64,000 nucleotides of DNA from Macrostomum hystrix. Lineage: Eukaryota; Platyhelminthes; Macrostomidae. The stretch lies in the NCBI GenBank assembly GCA_950097015.1, contig CATNEN010000039.1, positions 992,001-1,056,000 on the forward strand, given 5' to 3'. The notes under the pieces were generated by a model. That model was not told where the DNA came from and ran no database searches. It worked only from the letters and a program-made list of their open reading frames with translations. The position numbers and the translations under genes were made by a program. Shown here one piece after another: positions 1 through 10,224 of this stretch; positions within the stretch are counted from its first letter, which is position 1, and each line of letters opens with the position of its first letter.

Positions 1-600
1 TCAGGGCTGACTCTAAGCGCACGATTGTGTATGAAGGCCTGCGCGCAGGCGAATTTGGCATGGCGTGCTGTGACAGCAAGAGAAGTTGCTGAGCAGTGAG
101 CACCCTCTGAGAGCTACTCTCTGAGCTGCAAGCGGTCGAAGCGAGCCGACCTCCAATCCAGCGTCACTGGGGAAGCGCTCGCGTCCAATCCTATTGAGCC
201 GCGACTTGAAGCTGTGGCATAGCTGCTGCAGCTCTACTGGATTATATGAAGCTAGCTAGCATATCATAGGCAAGTAGCGCATTAGTATGAGCAGCCAGCT
301 TAGATGAAAGTAAAGCAATCCAGTATATCATTTTACTCGTTTCGCCTCGCAATACTAATTCAGCACATAGCACTGCTTATAAACTGCTCGTATCTACGAG
401 TAAATAAATTAACTGAAACACTAATGCAAGCCTTTGAGCAAGAAGCCCACGTGATTACCGAACATCTCAAGATTTTTTGTTTCCACTAATTACAGTTCGT
501 CGATTAATCGATGCATTCTTAGAACTTTTGATCATCATCGTTTCAACGAGTATTTCTGTTCCCTTATAAAAACAGTTATGCATAGTTTGATGCATGGATT
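1..600. other. Left-edge spacer without recognisable gene
   Basis: I see no conserved coding sequence here. The only open frame (304-489, +) is 61 codons long with no recognisable domain, and I do not call it a gene. The segment leads into a GATA microsatellite. Confidence 0.5.
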
Positions 601-604
601 GATG

Positions 605-642
<38 letters not shown>

Positions 643-643
643 G

Positions 644-720
<77 letters not shown>

Positions 721-810
721 GATAAATAGATAAATATATAGATATTTATAGATAGATAGATAGATAGATAGATAAATAAATAGATAGATAGATAGATAGA
801 TAGATAGATG

Positions 811-841
<31 letters not shown>

Positions 842-872
842 GATAGATGGATAGATAGATAGATTTCCGCTT
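601..872. repeat. GATA/TATC tetranucleotide microsatellite
   Basis: About 270 bp of nearly uninterrupted GATA units, with scattered GATAAATA variants. On the minus strand it begins about 15 bases after the stop codon of the membrane-protein gene at 1511-888, so it would lie in that gene's 3' UTR as TATC repeats. The minus-strand frame through it encodes only an IYLS-type repeat and is not a gene. Confidence 0.95.
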
Positions 873-887
873 TCAAGAGTCCCGCTG

Positions 888-1511
888 TCATTTGGTTTCC
901 AGTCGAATCAGCGGGACTCCGTTTGCCAAGTTACAAGCAGCGGCCGCTGAAGCGCAGGGGCAGCTGAGGCTTTTCCTCAGTTGTCTCATCCTGTTCGGCA
1001 GCTGCGGAAGCTGCGAAGGGACTCGGTGAGTCACCAGTGCCGGCTGAAGTCGTGCGTTGAATTCATTGCAAACTATGTCATCAGGTTGCTCTTGTGGTTG
1101 AGTCGCCACTGCACTGACCTGCGCTTGAGTCAGCTGCCGATGTTGCTCTTGGGATTGCACCGAGGTTTCAATTGCAATAGTTTCATTGTTCTCAACGGCG
1201 ACAGTAACTGAATCTGTAGCGGCAGCTTCGGAACTGCACATACGGCAGTATCCCGTGTGGCCATCAAGCAGAATGACCAAAACAACAATCACGATGGCTG
1301 ATAGGATGCCGATTTCCACTAGAGCCAGGGGCTTGTCCGCAAATGACTCTGTTGTGGGAGCTGCAGCTGTGACGGCCGTATGCAGGGGGGTTACGCACGG
1401 AGGCCGAGCGTCAGAATCAGTTGACACATTTTCTGGGATTGCTTCGGTATTGCAGTACTGCAAAGAATACTCAGCTAAGAAGATGGCGATGCTCAGGCTC
1501 CAAGGTGGCAT
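888..1511 (-). CDS. Putative single-pass type I membrane protein, unknown function
   Basis: A 207-codon frame opening with ATG at 1511. Residues 1-18 or so are hydrophobic (LSIAIFLAEYSLQYC) and look like a signal peptide. A Cys-containing, Thr/Ala-rich extracellular segment with a possible N-glycosylation site (NVS near residue 28) follows. Residues about 66-83 (IGILSAIVIVVLVILLDG) form one clear transmembrane helix. The roughly 120-residue tail has a CRMC motif just inside the membrane and is Gln/Ala-rich with no domain I recognise. It may be an exon of a larger gene, but signal peptide, helix and tail in one frame support a complete small protein. I do not know its function. The opposite-strand frames are shadows. 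Confidence 0.5.
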   Translation of the reverse strand: MPPWSLSIAIFLAEYSLQYCNTEAIPENVSTDSDARPPCVTPLHTAVTAAAPTTESFADKPLALVEIGILSAIVIVVLVILLDGHTGYCRMCSSEAAATDSVTVAVENNETIAIETSVQSQEQHRQLTQAQVSAVATQPQEQPDDIVCNEFNARLQPALVTHRVPSQLPQLPNRMRQLRKSLSCPCASAAAACNLANGVPLIRLETK

Positions 1512-2301
1512 GCCGACTGCAGCACTGTAGTTGGCAGATGTGGCAGACGTTCAAACAGTTTCGTATTCCTAAATACTAGCTGCGTTCGGCTCTTTAACGA
1601 GTGTTTTTATAAGCAATTAGAGAAGAAAAATTATACATGCAGTTATAATTGGATTTGCATGCAGCATTTGCTAAAAACAGATTCTGCACAAGCTTCTATT
1701 TGTTTTATATACGATATAAATTGTATGAAAAATATAATATAAATAAGACTTCAAATAGGCAACCGAGCAATCCTAATCGGGCTGAGCACCTATCCAGGAC
1801 GCCTTTACTCCTGAACTAGTTAATTGATCGATGCTTGCTTCTTCAGGCAGGGGTGCGTCGACTGAAATTCCAGTAGCACGAGGGCACTCCAAATTTAGCA
1901 AAGTGTTGATTTAGCAAAGCTGCCTTGGAGGACCGCCTGTGCTTCGAGGTGGCAGACACCAGCGGTATTATTATTATTACTTCAGATGTCAATGATACGC
2001 TAATGTTTTAAAATTTGCGAACCCTAACTCAAGCACTACCTGGAATAATTTAAATAACATTACTTTCACTCTTACAGAAAATAAACGTTTTAGTGTGCAG
2101 GTCAGCGTAAATAAAGTTATTATTTTGTTAAAGCCTTCAGCTCATTTTTATAATTTAAATCTCGATGTTTCCTTAATTAACGGCTCTTACTACCAAATTC
2201 CGACTACAACAACAATTTTGTTTAATCCAAGTTTAACTCCACTAGGACAACATCAAAGTGAATTTTCATTGGTCTAGTTCTCAAAACACTGTCTGGTAAA
2301 C
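1512..2301. other. AT-rich spacer; upstream region of the SRSF1-like gene
   Basis: No conserved coding sequence is visible. It must carry the promoter and 5' UTR of the downstream SR-protein gene, and probably the promoter of the minus-strand membrane-protein gene, since the two are divergent. No strong TATA or initiator could be assigned. A short ATT microsatellite lies near 1966-1980. Confidence 0.45.
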
Positions 2302-5300
2302 ATGACAAAGAAAATTTATGTCGGTAACCTCCCTCCATCAGTTCGATCCCAGGATGTAAAGGACTTGTTTAAAAAGTATGGCCACATTGCCACTTTAGAT
2401 TTAAAGAATAGTCGAGGTCCGCCATTTGCCTTCATTGAGTTCGAAGATGATCGGTAAGCTTTGAAGTGTGCCAGTTTTGAAATTCTAATTGTAAAAAGTT
2501 TTTTGAAACTAGAAATATCATGGACTAGGACAAGCTTGCCCTATCAAGTACTCTGTCAATGATGCAAAATGTTCAATGCATCAATGCTGTGATGAAAAAT
2601 GTGAGTCCACGATTTTCCACAGGAGTTTTTTTAACGAGCTTTGCCCACGCAAGTTTTTCCAGTTGGCCCCTGTAGGCAGCTAGCTTTTCCTGCCATGCTT
2701 TTCCTGTCAAGTTTTTCTTTCAACATGCTTGTAAAGTCTGTTTTTGTAATGTAATCATCTATAAGTAGGGTAATGTATCATCAACCGAACAGTGTATCTT
2801 CAAAACCGAACAAGAATTTTGACTCCTTCCTTGGTCTTGTGCAAGACAGAAACAAGCTATTGTGTTTCACAGAACAACTAATTTGAAAGTTGAAGAAATT
2901 ATCTACAAGCTGAGGCATGATGTGCAATGAAGCATTAAGAGGAAAGAAAGATATAGATGTTTCAGTAGAAATTTTTATTGCAAAAGCATACTTTTTAACA
3001 ACATTTTTTCAGCATGTACTTTAGACGAAGATTGTATATGGTTGCTTGCCAATTTAATGACCATAAATGTAGTTATTTATAGAGCATGAAAAATGCTTTC
3101 AAATGACATAATTCATGATAGTTCACTCCTTAAAATAAGATTAAACCACTCACTCAAATTGTAAAACCGAACATCAAATTCTCTGTTTGGTTTGAAGATA
3201 CATGAAAATCATTGTTTGGTTTTAGATTAAAAACACAAATAACTTTTTTTCTATTTGACAAAAAAGCAAAAGCAGATACTTTTTAGAAAGATATAACTGT
3301 TTTCTATAACTTGGCTTTTGATTTATCATCATATCTTAAATAGAAAATCTGTAGCATATGTTTGAAGTTAAAAAAATACACATTCTTGTTTGGTTGATGA
3401 TACATTACCCTATAGTAATGTTATTCACACCTGTCAGCACTAACCAGTTGTAGCTGCTGTTTCGTTTTTAGCCCAATGTTGATTAGAATCTCTACAGCTA
3501 ATCTCTAAATTTATATGACAAAGTCCTTGCTTTTTAGTGAAAGTTTGGATAGCAATAGTTGCATAGTTTGTTGCAGAAAGCTTGAGTTTACTTTTGTAAG
3601 TTTAACTAGCTAGGCCTAGGCCTACTTTATAATTAAATTTATAGTCTAGCTAAATAAGTTTACATTTTACATTTTTATTTTAAGTTAACATTTGTCTTTA
3701 AGAATGTTAGGATGGACTTTAAGATAGTAAGTAATATTTTACATAATTCAGCCAGCCTATTCTAAAGCAATAACATAGCTTATGAAGATTTTATAGGCCT
3801 AGGCCTATTATGTTTAGCTGTTTATAGCTAGCTAGCTAGCTACTAGGCCTGGAAGGCCATAGTAATGTAGTAACCATAAATTAACAAATAGGCAGTGAAT
3901 TTAGCAGGGAAAGATATTGTTACTTATCTAGCTATGAAATATATTTATTTACTGACTATAAAAATGTAATTCATCTAATTTAAATATGCACAATATTTAG
4001 AATTCGGAAAATAATATGAATTTTTTTCTAAGAGTCTTGGCATTGATTTTTCACCTAAAAATCCTAATTTTAAAAAGTGACTTCCTTGTTATGCATCTGG
4101 AAATAGTTTGTCAGTGTAAAATTGATTAAGTTTTATAAAAGAAAATTTTTTAAAGTAAAGAAAATACATGCAGCATTTGCCATATCATTGTTTAAGCAGT
4201 AATTCAGCATTAATGCAGCATTAATGAAAGGAATCTACAAAAAAATCCAGGAATGAGCTATTTAACACCAGCTTCAGACATGTCATTGAAATGATATTCC
4301 TAATATCTCTCGCCCAAACTAGTGATGCCGAAGATGCTGTGCGTGGTCGTGATGGCTACAATCTGGACGGCTACAGCATCCGTGTTGAATTTCCTCGCTT
4401 TGGCGATGGCTTCAAGCCGCGCGGCGGTGGCAGCAGTGGCGGAGCTGTAGGCGGCCGTGGTGGTGGTGGCTCGTCAAGGCGCGGCGAGTACCGCGTGACG
4501 GTGACCGGCCTGCCTGCTGGCGCTTCCTGGCAGGACCTCAAGGACCACATGCGCGAGGCCGGCGATGTTGGCTTCGCTGACGTTCGCAATGGCGTGGGCT
4601 TCGTTGAGTTCCTGCGTTATGAGGACATGAAGACCGCCGTGCGGAAGCTGGACGACTCAAAGCTGCGTTCGCACCAGGTAACTGATTTTTACCTGTCCAC
4701 TCTATACAACTCGTTCTTTTTAACAGATATTTCAGCTGTGCTTCCCCCGATCCTTCAGCTGTGCTTCCCCTGATCCTTCAGCTGTGCTCCCCCCGATCCT
4801 TCAGCTGTGCTTCCTCTGATCCTTCAGCTGTGCTCCCCTTGATCCTTCAGCTGTGCTCCCCCTGATCCTTCAGCTGTGCTTCCCCTGATCCTTCAGCTGT
4901 GCTCCCCCCGATCCTTCAGCTGTGCTTCCTCTGATCCTTCAGCTGTGCTTCCTCTGATCCTTCAGCTGTGCTCCCCTTGATCCTTCAGCTGTGCTCCCCC
5001 TGATCCTTCAGCTGTGCTTCCCCTGATCCTTCAGCTGTGCTCCCCCCGATCCTTCAGCTGTGCTTCCTCTGATCCTTCAGCTGTGCTCCCCTTGATCCTT
5101 CAGCTGTGCTCCCCCTGATCCTTCAGCTGTGCTCCCCCTGATCCTTCAGCTGTGCTCCCCCTGATCCTTCAGCTGTGCTCCCTTGGTCCTTCGGCTGTTA
5201 TTCTTAATCCCTATTGTCTCTCTCCAGGGAGAATCCGCCTACATCCGCGTCAAGGAAGAGCGCGGCGGCGGCGGCGGCGGCGGAGGCGGTCGCTCGCCGT

Positions 5301-5437
5301 CTCGCTCCCTGTCCAGGTCCCGCTCTCGGTCCCGGTCCCGGTCTCGCTCGCGCTCGCCGCCGCCGCGTCGCCGTGCCTCGCCGACCTACTCACCGATGCG
5401 CAACGGCTCGCGCTCGCGTTCTCGCAGCCGCAGCTGA
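2302..5437 (+). CDS. SRSF1: SRSF1-like serine/arginine-rich splicing factor (3 exons)
   Basis: SR protein of pre-mRNA splicing: it binds exonic enhancers and promotes 5' and 3' splice-site recognition in the nucleus. Exons join in frame: 2302-2453, 4323-4677 and 5228-5437 (donors GTAAGC and GTAACT; acceptors AACTAG and CTCCAG), giving 238 aa against about 248 for the human protein. RRM1 has RNP2 IYVGNL at residues 5-10 and RNP1 PPFAFIEF. A glycine-rich hinge ([18 protein letters not shown]) follows. The second, pseudo-RRM carries the diagnostic SWQDLKD heptapeptide. The last exon encodes [11 protein letters not shown], a glycine run and a short RS domain of SRSRSR repeats. The ATG at 2302 is fixed by homology ([10 protein letters not shown]). 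Intron 1 holds a MITE (2768-3410) and intron 2 a 23-bp minisatellite. SRSF9 is the alternative name, but the hinge and short RS tail favour SRSF1. Confidence 0.95.
2768..3410. mobile_element. MITE with TA target duplication inside SRSF1 intron 1
   Basis: The ends are terminal inverted repeats: the left end reads GGGTAATGTATCATCAACCG, and the right end (finishing at 3410) is its reverse complement for about 24 of 26 bases. Both ends are flanked by TA (2766-2767 and 3411-3412), the target duplication expected of Tc1/mariner-type insertion. Inside, a second inverted pair around GTTTGGTTTGAAGATAC and GTATCTTCAAAACCGAAC adds foldback potential. At 643 bp without a transposase frame it is non-autonomous. 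Confidence 0.8.
4730..5190. repeat. 23-bp minisatellite in SRSF1 intron 2
   Basis: About 20 copies of a unit of the form GATCCTTCAGCTGTGCTCCC plus three bases, with C/T variants. On the sense strand each unit has a pyrimidine run and TTCAG, so it resembles a weak 3' splice site with a CTGAT branch-like motif. The true acceptor lies downstream at 5227. Confidence 0.95.
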
Positions 5438-7320
5438 AGTTCAGAGCTGCAGCCGGCACAGATTGGCTATCTGTGCTTGTGTGTGTTAGTTATTCTCAGA
5501 CCCATCTGTATCCCAACAGGTAGGTTTGCAGACTCCCTAACGCAATTTTAACTGATTTTTGTCCCATTGTTTGCGCTTGCACCCACCCTGCCTATCCCAG
5601 TTCGCTGTTGTGCAACCCTATTAGCTGCAGCTTGTCCGATTTGGCTAGTTTTTTGTTGGCTGTAATAAGCTTGATTCTGAAATATTTCTGTCCAGGGTTC
5701 TCAAGTAAGTATGCCAGCTGTGAGTTCATGTCGTACTAACTTTGCGGTTGTCTATGGTTATCTGATTCATAACAGACTAAATTGGGAACCTGCGAGTGTT
5801 TACAAATTGACTGCTTTGCGGTGCAGGTACGAGCATTACGAGCCTATCCATGCCCAACACGCTGCCATCCGCTCGCGCATAGGCCAACAAAAATCACCTG
5901 GGCGTAGCAAAATTTTTAATCCATCTTGTATTGCTAGAAGCCTTACATGCTTAATTGCTGTATTGTCTGACAGTTTTACGTCAGCCGTTTCAAAATTCGT
6001 TCGATTGTTTAATTTTTTATTCGAAGTGTCTTCGCTTATTCAATAACTTTTTCTCTTCTGTTCAGCACTACAGTTTCAGAGCTGATGCGATTTAATTGCC
6101 CAGTAACTTGATCAGTTTCCCCATCCCAATCTCCCTCCTATTCAAGAGACAGCCTCTTGTTTGGATGGAAATGAGTGGAGGACGCAGGCAGGAAGCTCAT
6201 CGAGTGGCACAGAGCAGGAGAACACAGTCGAGCAGTGGTCTGGGAGCTGGGGTCTTGGAGGACAAACACTTGGACCTGTCTGAGCCGTGTGACCCAGCCG
6301 GCTATGCCCATTGTTGGACGGGACTTTTGATGAGTGGACAATATGTGTGGACAGGATGGACGGGACAGGAGACACATGAGGACAGGACTAGGAGCTTGTC
6401 GGTGAGTTGATCATTGAGCATTCTGCATTCAGTTCGTCCGTTGTGTTTTCGTGAATTGAACTTACCTTTCAATCTGAAGTGTGCTCAATGTGGGTCCGAG
6501 CACTGGTATTAACTAAAAGTCTCTCGTATAGCTTAGAGAAACAGAATGAATCTTATGCGCTCCACCACGTGGGCATTTAGTCCTCAATTTGCCTAGATGG
6601 CTTGTATGGCTTCAGCTCGTTTGCAAACAAATAAATTCCAATGAACTGTGCGGCTCGTGCAAGAAAACAGTTAAACTTCAATCGGCAGCTCTTGCAGTGA
6701 AACAAAGCTTTTGAATCTTCTTTGCTGCGTTTTTTGTTCATTTTTGTAATTGCGAGGCTAAATAGAAATGGATTGTTTATAGCTGTTTATAGCAGTAGAA
6801 TCCATCAGATTTTGTGTTATGGTATAAGCCAAGGACTACTTAATACATCAGGACAGGAAACGAGTCAAATCATGGCGAAAAAAAGTACAAGGCTCGTCTG
6901 AATGAATTGTTGTCCCATGATTTCACGGGCCGCACGGCCATTAGAATCGTCAGTGTTTGCCCGCGAATGTAGTCTATGGCATTCTTCAATAAGAGTAGAA
7001 TATTGCAACGAATAATACAAAACATCCGTTCCTGCATGGTGGCAGCTTAGACACGTACAGGTCCACCGCTTCTACTGGACAATTCTGGCCTTGGATAACT
7101 GAACATTCTTATCTGCTTGTCCTTAATGTCAAGGCGCGTTGCGTAGCCCTTGGTTTATGCTGATCGTGCAGTTTTTTAACTTACATTGCTGAAAATCTTG
7201 GGTACTCCGGCGGAAGGAACTCCAATTGCAACACTGCATGCAGTTTGCGATCGCAGGCGACGCAGTTGTTGACGGGCCAACCACAGCATAGCTTTCGATC
7301 TTGCACAGGAGTAGACTGCG
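5438..7320. other. SRSF1 3' flank and spacer
   Basis: No conserved gene seen. A candidate poly(A) signal AATAAA lies at 6630-6635 and could serve the SR-protein gene with a long 3' UTR. Short open frames at 5711-6046 and 6096-6410 have no recognisable domain. Confidence 0.4.
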
Positions 7321-7995
7321 CTACAGAAAGAACAGAGAAGTCTGACGTAGACAGTGCTGTCGAAAGGCGGCCACTAATCGTTCGAGACAACGCCACTTTC
7401 TTTGTAGTCTCTTATTATAGAGCTCGATGCTTTCGGCTCGCATATGGCCAGTCACAGCTTGAATCTGGGGTACACTGACGCCTGCACGGATGCAGTGGTT
7501 GGTGTGATTCCGGCCAGCAAGATCAGCAAGTTCGCACAGCGTCTTCATGAAGCTGTTTAGCCAGTTCTTTCCTATAGTACGAGATTATTGTGATACCAGT
7601 AGCCACCAGTATTGTACTTATATAATATAATATATTATATTAATAGTACACTAGCACCTACAAGTTCCTTCTCCGTAAGAGCAGCAGACAAGCACGCCTT
7701 AAACGTACGCTCAAACGATTGCAAACTGTTCATTTCCAATGATCTTGAGATCCCTTCTCTCAGAAATGTAGCGATGAATCGACGCTCGGAAGCAAACTAG
7801 AGAACGAACGGCGTAGGATTTGCCATCGGCCATCTTTAGCGACAAAAACCATGGCCTGATGTATGCGCACGGATAACGCACGGGCATACTTTCGATGTTG
7901 TCCGGCAAGTTTTGGTCACGCAAGAATTTCTTCAGTCGGTTCACGTGCACTGCCGTTTGCTTGACGGTCGACTCACGCTTCACTTTATCTTCCAC
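7321..7995 (-). pseudogene. Degraded tyrosine recombinase (Crypton-type/DUF3504) remnant
   Basis: Two frame-shifted minus-strand segments together look like one tyrosine recombinase. The upstream part (7995-7711) has a core-binding-like region: STVKQTAVHVNRLKKFL, then SLVCFRASIHRYI, a pattern known from the SSLVAIRAGLxRYL region of Crypton-derived KCTD1/ZMYM/QRICH1 (DUF3504) proteins. The frame breaks near 7720, where a shifted frame continues (SFERTFKACLSAALTEKEL). The downstream part (7548-7321) carries the C-terminal catalytic signature: TNHCIRAG, then VPQIQAVTGH, then ESIELYNK, i.e. R..H..Y spacing with a plausible nucleophile Tyr. Stops and frameshifts show it is dead. DIRS-type recombinase is an alternative. 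Confidence 0.6.
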
Positions 7996-8169
7996 ACGTC
8001 GTCAGGCCAAGGCTGCGCAGCCGAGAGTCGTTCACAGTGACGCTGATGTAGTTGGAGTCGAGCTGGCAGCCAGGCGCTGTCGTACAACGATCCTTATCCA
8101 TCAGCATAACTCAGTAAATGCAAAACAAGTTCAAGTCAATTTTATTCTCTAATTCCCTTCTCTTTACTC

Positions 8170-8520
8170 TTCACTCGCAAGTGTGGGGTGGGCTGGCTGG
8201 GCTGTGCGCGGTGGGGTGGGGTTGCAAGGCACTTTTGGCTTACTAGCCCAACTGGCTGGGCGACCCCACCCCCTCGCGTGCTCTAATTGGTCCAGGCCCA
8301 GCTCGCCCTTTGGTTGGCCCCGTCCACCCCTCTTTCGCAATACCGTATTTAAAGCGCAGCCTTAGAGGGTTGTGCTCTCCAAGGCCGTGTCGTGCCTGAT
8401 GCCTTATTAAAAAACCGTGAAGCTGAAGCCTCGGCCTGGCCAGTTGGCAGTCTGTGTCTGTGTGCCATTTTGGGAATTACGAACCTGGGTTGCAATAACC
8501 TGCCCGTCAATAGCACGTGC
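8170..8520 (+). promoter_or_regulatory. LTR-like promoter segment
   Basis: A GC-rich island in AT-rich surroundings with ordered promoter motifs on the plus strand: GC boxes (GTGGGGTGGG), a reverse CCAAT box (ATTGG near 8286), a second TTGG box near 8313, a TATA-like GTATTTAAAG at about 8344, then about 30-60 bases downstream a CTCTCCAAGG start-like region and TTATTAAAAAACC resembling a poly(A) context. This U3-R-U5 order is typical of a solo LTR. I could not define TG...CA ends or a target duplication, so a cellular promoter remains possible. Confidence 0.35.
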
Positions 8521-10224
8521 TGAAGCAGCGCCCGCTAGCTGCCTCTAGTGATTAAAAGCATCTCTGTTGCTGCTTATGAAATCATTTAATGCTATTTGTT
8601 ATTTATGAGAAACCATCTCCTAAAAGAAGATAACAAGCCTACTAAGGTGAATCGTGCTGTAGAAATAATCGGAGAATGACAAACTAAAGGTGCACATGCA
8701 TGATTTAAAAGTCAGTCTGAATAGAGTCATCAATTTCGTAGTGGTATCGCTGTTGTCCCTTGGCCAATTGTGACTAGACCCTAGATAATAATTCTTCGTT
8801 AGCAAATGGCGCACAGACAGTTTAGCAAATATTCTTTCGTTTGCAAAGATGCATCAGTCGTGCAAGGTGCTTCGTGCACACAGGTAGCTGCGCAGCTCCT
8901 TATAAGGTCAGGGAGAGCAGAAGTCAAAATGTCATACAGCCTGGGCTCAGCAGATTATTTACCGTGCTGCTTCTTCGAAAATGTTTCGAATATAGCGCTA
9001 CCTGTCTCAGTAAAGATTCGATGGACTACAGCGACTTTTGAATTGTAGCTTTCAATTTCCCCCAGCTGCTTGATTATGACAGTAGATGCAAAAGCCTTTG
9101 ATTTAGCTTTTTGAAATCGCTTGTTCAACTGACGGCAACGCTTTCTACACAGTAACATGTTTCCGTATCTGTTTTCGCTACCGGGTTTTCAGCATGGAAA
9201 CGCCGCAAAACTGGAGGATCGCGCTTGAGGATCTCTAATTCCTGTTAGAGAGCTTAGCTCACCTGCGATAGGGCGAGTAAGTCATTCTGTTTTAAAATTC
9301 TGCTCACAGGTCATTTTTCGACGTCGGTTTAAGTCCAGCGGTGGCGTAAACCTGCAAACCGCAGGATAGACGGACTCACAAGGATATCCCCGCCATTTCC
9401 ATAAGCCTAAGGTGCTACTAGCAGCAGTACCAGTAGCACTTGTAGTGCTGCTGGAAAATAAGAACAAAGAGACAGACTTGACAACCATTTGAAGGTAGTT
9501 CTCATGTTGCCCATATTGAAGCAGCCGAATAAATAAACTCTATTAGGTGAAAACAGTCCCTGGGATAACATTCGGCTCCGGCAGAGCTCGCAGGGATGCT
9601 AAAAGCGCCAACAGTTAAAGTATATAAAAAATAATATAAATTATAGTATCAGGCAGATTGTTTTCAAAATTGAAGATATTTCTCGAATTAAAAAATTGAC
9701 GGTAAACAAGCGCACAAATATAATACTCTAAAAACTGTTAATTTACGGATGCAGAATACAGGCCCGTTCGCTTTGGAAGTTCAGGTGTAGAAAAAGTACA
9801 AAACTTGAAAAACGTCACTACAGACCTAGGACCTAGTGAGCTCCCAGGGAGGTGAAAAAGTTCGCGGCGCAACAGCTGGCCTGTGGTCCTCATGGGAAGC
9901 AGGGAAGTAAAAATCTGCTGCAGGGCTGGCCTTCACTGTCAGCTCTGCTATACTCTTTGCTGAGCTGGCGCAAGCCAATGAGAACACTGGTGTTAAATCA
10001 GCTGTTAAACACAGATGTCTAATCACAAAGAGGGACTGATATTATAATGGAGAAACGGAGAAAATGTATATTCCTTCCAGGAACACCATGCCCATTATGA
10101 AAACTATGACAATACGGTGAATTCATGCGCAGGACAGTTGTAGAGCCAATCAGCTCATTTGTAGTCATTTTCAAAAAGTTTTTTACGAAAAGAGTTCCGC
10201 TTTTTTCCGATAGCCAGCCAGCGC
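8521..10224. other. Spacer and epsin 3' flank
   Basis: No recognisable gene. Short minus-strand frames (9158-8955, 9488-9282, 10026-9826) have no domain; two start with hydrophobic stretches but show no other support. The segment immediately below 10225 is the epsin 3' UTR on the minus strand; I found no clear AATAAA near the stop. Confidence 0.4.

Noticed and set aside
535-891. 118-codon minus-strand IYLS repeat frame
   Set aside because: Translation of the GATA microsatellite.
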